From the NCBI GenBank assembly GCA_035499295.1, contig DATJZG010000040.1, positions 1-64,000 of the forward strand: 64,000 bases of DNA, in the 5' to 3' direction. The stretch is from DATJZG01 sp035499295 (GTDB taxonomy: Bacteria; Myxococcota; Myxococcia; Myxococcales; Anaeromyxobacteraceae). A model generated the notes under the pieces. It did not search any database. It was not told where the DNA came from and saw only the letters and a list, made by a program, of their open reading frames with translations. The translations under genes and the position numbers were made by a program. Shown one piece after another: positions 62,972 through 64,000 of this stretch (within the stretch, counting starts at the first letter, position 1; each line of letters begins with the position of its first letter).

Positions 62972-64000
62972 CTAGAGCGTCCCACCCATGGCGCGGTTCA
63001 GGTCGGCGCGGGCGACCACCAGGTCGACCACGGCGCCGACGACCGTGAGCCTGGCCTGCGCGAGCTTGAGCGTGGCATCCCGGACCTCGAGCTGGCTCCC
63101 GACGCCCGCCTCCAGCTTGTCCCGCGCGAAGCGCAGCCCCTTGTCGGCCGCGTCGAGCATCTCCTGGGCCGTCGCGACCGACGCGACGAGAGCGACAACC
63201 TGCTCGCGGGTGCTGGTCACCTCGTAGGAGACCCGCTGCTGGGCCTGCTCCTGGAGCGCCCGCGCCCGCCGCGCCTGGGCCTCGGTCTTCTCCACGTTGG
63301 CGCGGGTCTCGCCACCGGCGTAGAGGTTCCAGGCGAGGACGACCTGCGCGACCGCGGTGTACTGGGTCCCGGGCACGAAGAGGCCGTAGTGCGTTCCCAG
63401 CTCGGGGGTCGACTTGGTGTAGCTCGCCTGCAGCGAGACGTTCGGCCAGTACTCGCCCTGCACCCGGGCGATGTCCAGCTCCGCCGCCTGGGTGGAGAGC
63501 CGCTGGGCCGAGAGGAGGGGCCGAGCCTTCAGGGCCTTCGCGAGTGCGTCGGCCAGCGGGGGCGGCTCGTCCAGCGGCGGGAGGCCGGGGCCGGCGACCG
63601 GGCCCGGCGCGACGACCTCGAGCCCGGCGTCAGAAGGGAGGCCGAGCACCACCGCCAGGTCCGCGCGGGCGCGCACCAGCGCCGCGCTCTGCACCTGGAC
63701 GGCAATCCGATCGTTCCCCAGGTTGACGCGGGCGTTGTAGGTGTCCGCCTTGGTGCCGCGCCCGGCGGGGAAGAGCGCGTCGGCCCGCCCCACCAGTTCC
63801 TCGGAGAGCGCCGCGGCGTCCTTGCGAACCTGGAGGGCGCGCTGCTGCTTCACGACATCGTAGAAGCGTCTCGTCACCTCGAAGGCCACCCGCAGGGAGT
63901 CCTCGTCGTACTGGTGGCTCGCCGCCGCAGACTTGGCGCGGCTCGAGGCGATGAGGTTCCAGCTGGAGAGCCCGTCGAAGACGGTCCAGCTGAAATTGAG
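62972..64000 (-). CDS. TolC-family outer-membrane efflux channel, N-terminus outside the window
   Basis: The last 342 residues of a TolC-type protein; the frame is still open at the right edge (NFSWTVFDGLSSWNLIASSRAK), so the signal peptide and first repeat lie outside. The structure is the usual two-repeat helical-barrel type, with a second strand region YWPNVSLQASYTKSTPELG and VLAWNLYAGGETRANVEKTEAQARRA, then the final helix pair (LEVRDATLKLAQARLTVVGAVVDLVVARADLNRAMG). It is convergent with the ABC genes (14 bp between stops) and completes a HlyD-ABC-TolC type I secretion path. Confidence 0.9.
   Translation of the reverse strand, partial: LNFSWTVFDGLSSWNLIASSRAKSAAASHQYDEDSLRVAFEVTRRFYDVVKQQRALQVRKDAAALSEELVGRADALFPAGRGTKADTYNARVNLGNDRIAVQVQSAALVRARADLAVVLGLPSDAGLEVVAPGPVAGPGLPPLDEPPPLADALAKALKARPLLSAQRLSTQAAELDIARVQGEYWPNVSLQASYTKSTPELGTHYGLFVPGTQYTAVAQVVLAWNLYAGGETRANVEKTEAQARRARALQEQAQQRVSYEVTSTREQVVALVASVATAQEMLDAADKGLRFARDKLEAGVGSQLEVRDATLKLAQARLTVVGAVVDLVVARADLNRAMGGTL

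Overview
The window is a very GC-rich bacterial chromosome segment with tightly packed, often start/stop-overlapping genes. The gene mix suggests a delta-proteobacterial-type organism, most likely Myxococcota (Anaeromyxobacter-like): eukaryotic-type Ser/Thr kinases, an NtrC-type regulator with a H2 sensor, an NRPS/PKS cluster, and the fused HPF-cold-shock and SEC-C methionine aminopeptidase proteins. That assignment is inference from gene content. No rRNA, tRNA, CRISPR array, transposase or integrase was recognised.

Layout. 0-5.3 kb: a H2-sensing signal cascade in the order hoxA-hoxB-hoxC-hoxJ (NtrC-type regulator, [NiFe] regulatory hydrogenase small and large subunits, PAS histidine kinase). 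5.4-9.2 kb: an orphan iron-sulfur protein, an APC permease, a small exported protein, UspA and an HPF-cold-shock fusion. 9.1-14.3 kb (minus strand): glyoxylate aminotransferase plus glycolate oxidase glcD-glcE-glcF. 14.4-27.7 kb: housekeeping and metabolic genes (M28 peptidase, map, rsmE, aceK with a thioesterase, lhgO, acuI-like reductase, hydrolases, a phospholipase C-like protein, a GalT-like protein, a rubrerythrin-like protein).

28.0-44.1 kb is a biosynthetic cluster. It holds a PKS/NRPS/aminotransferase megasynthase (A-PCP-KS-AT-ACP-AMT), an NRPS (C-A-PCP-C-A*-PCP, where A* is visibly decayed), two alpha/beta hydrolases with unusual nucleophile positions, a Sfp-type phosphopantetheinyl transferase and a hexapeptide acetyltransferase. 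The logic suggests a short, amine-rich peptide-polyketide built on a Val-derived 3,4-diamino acid. It is followed by a secreted RNase/barstar pair, trmJ, a MarR regulator and a CitE-like lyase.

47.2 kb to the right edge is the most interesting part. A 55-aa peptide with a canonical double-glycine leader (50251-50418) and a Tyr/His-rich core lies about 7 kb from a dedicated export operon (HlyD adaptor, C39-peptidase ABC transporter, second ABC transporter with a dead C39-like domain) and a convergent TolC-like gene that runs off the window. Between them are an ECF-type sigma factor divergent from an FHA-Ser/Thr kinase, a secreted protein, a heme-c HAMP sensor and a second Ser/Thr kinase. Reading upstream regions by eye, I found a bipartite promoter-like motif, GTCAGAT-N14-TGTC, at exact spacing in front of the precursor peptide, the export operon and two tandem paralogous 61-aa membrane proteins. 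A close variant precedes a lipase gene, and weaker variants precede two more small genes. I propose that this is one regulon, probably driven by the local kinase-linked ECF sigma factor and serving secretion of the processed peptide.
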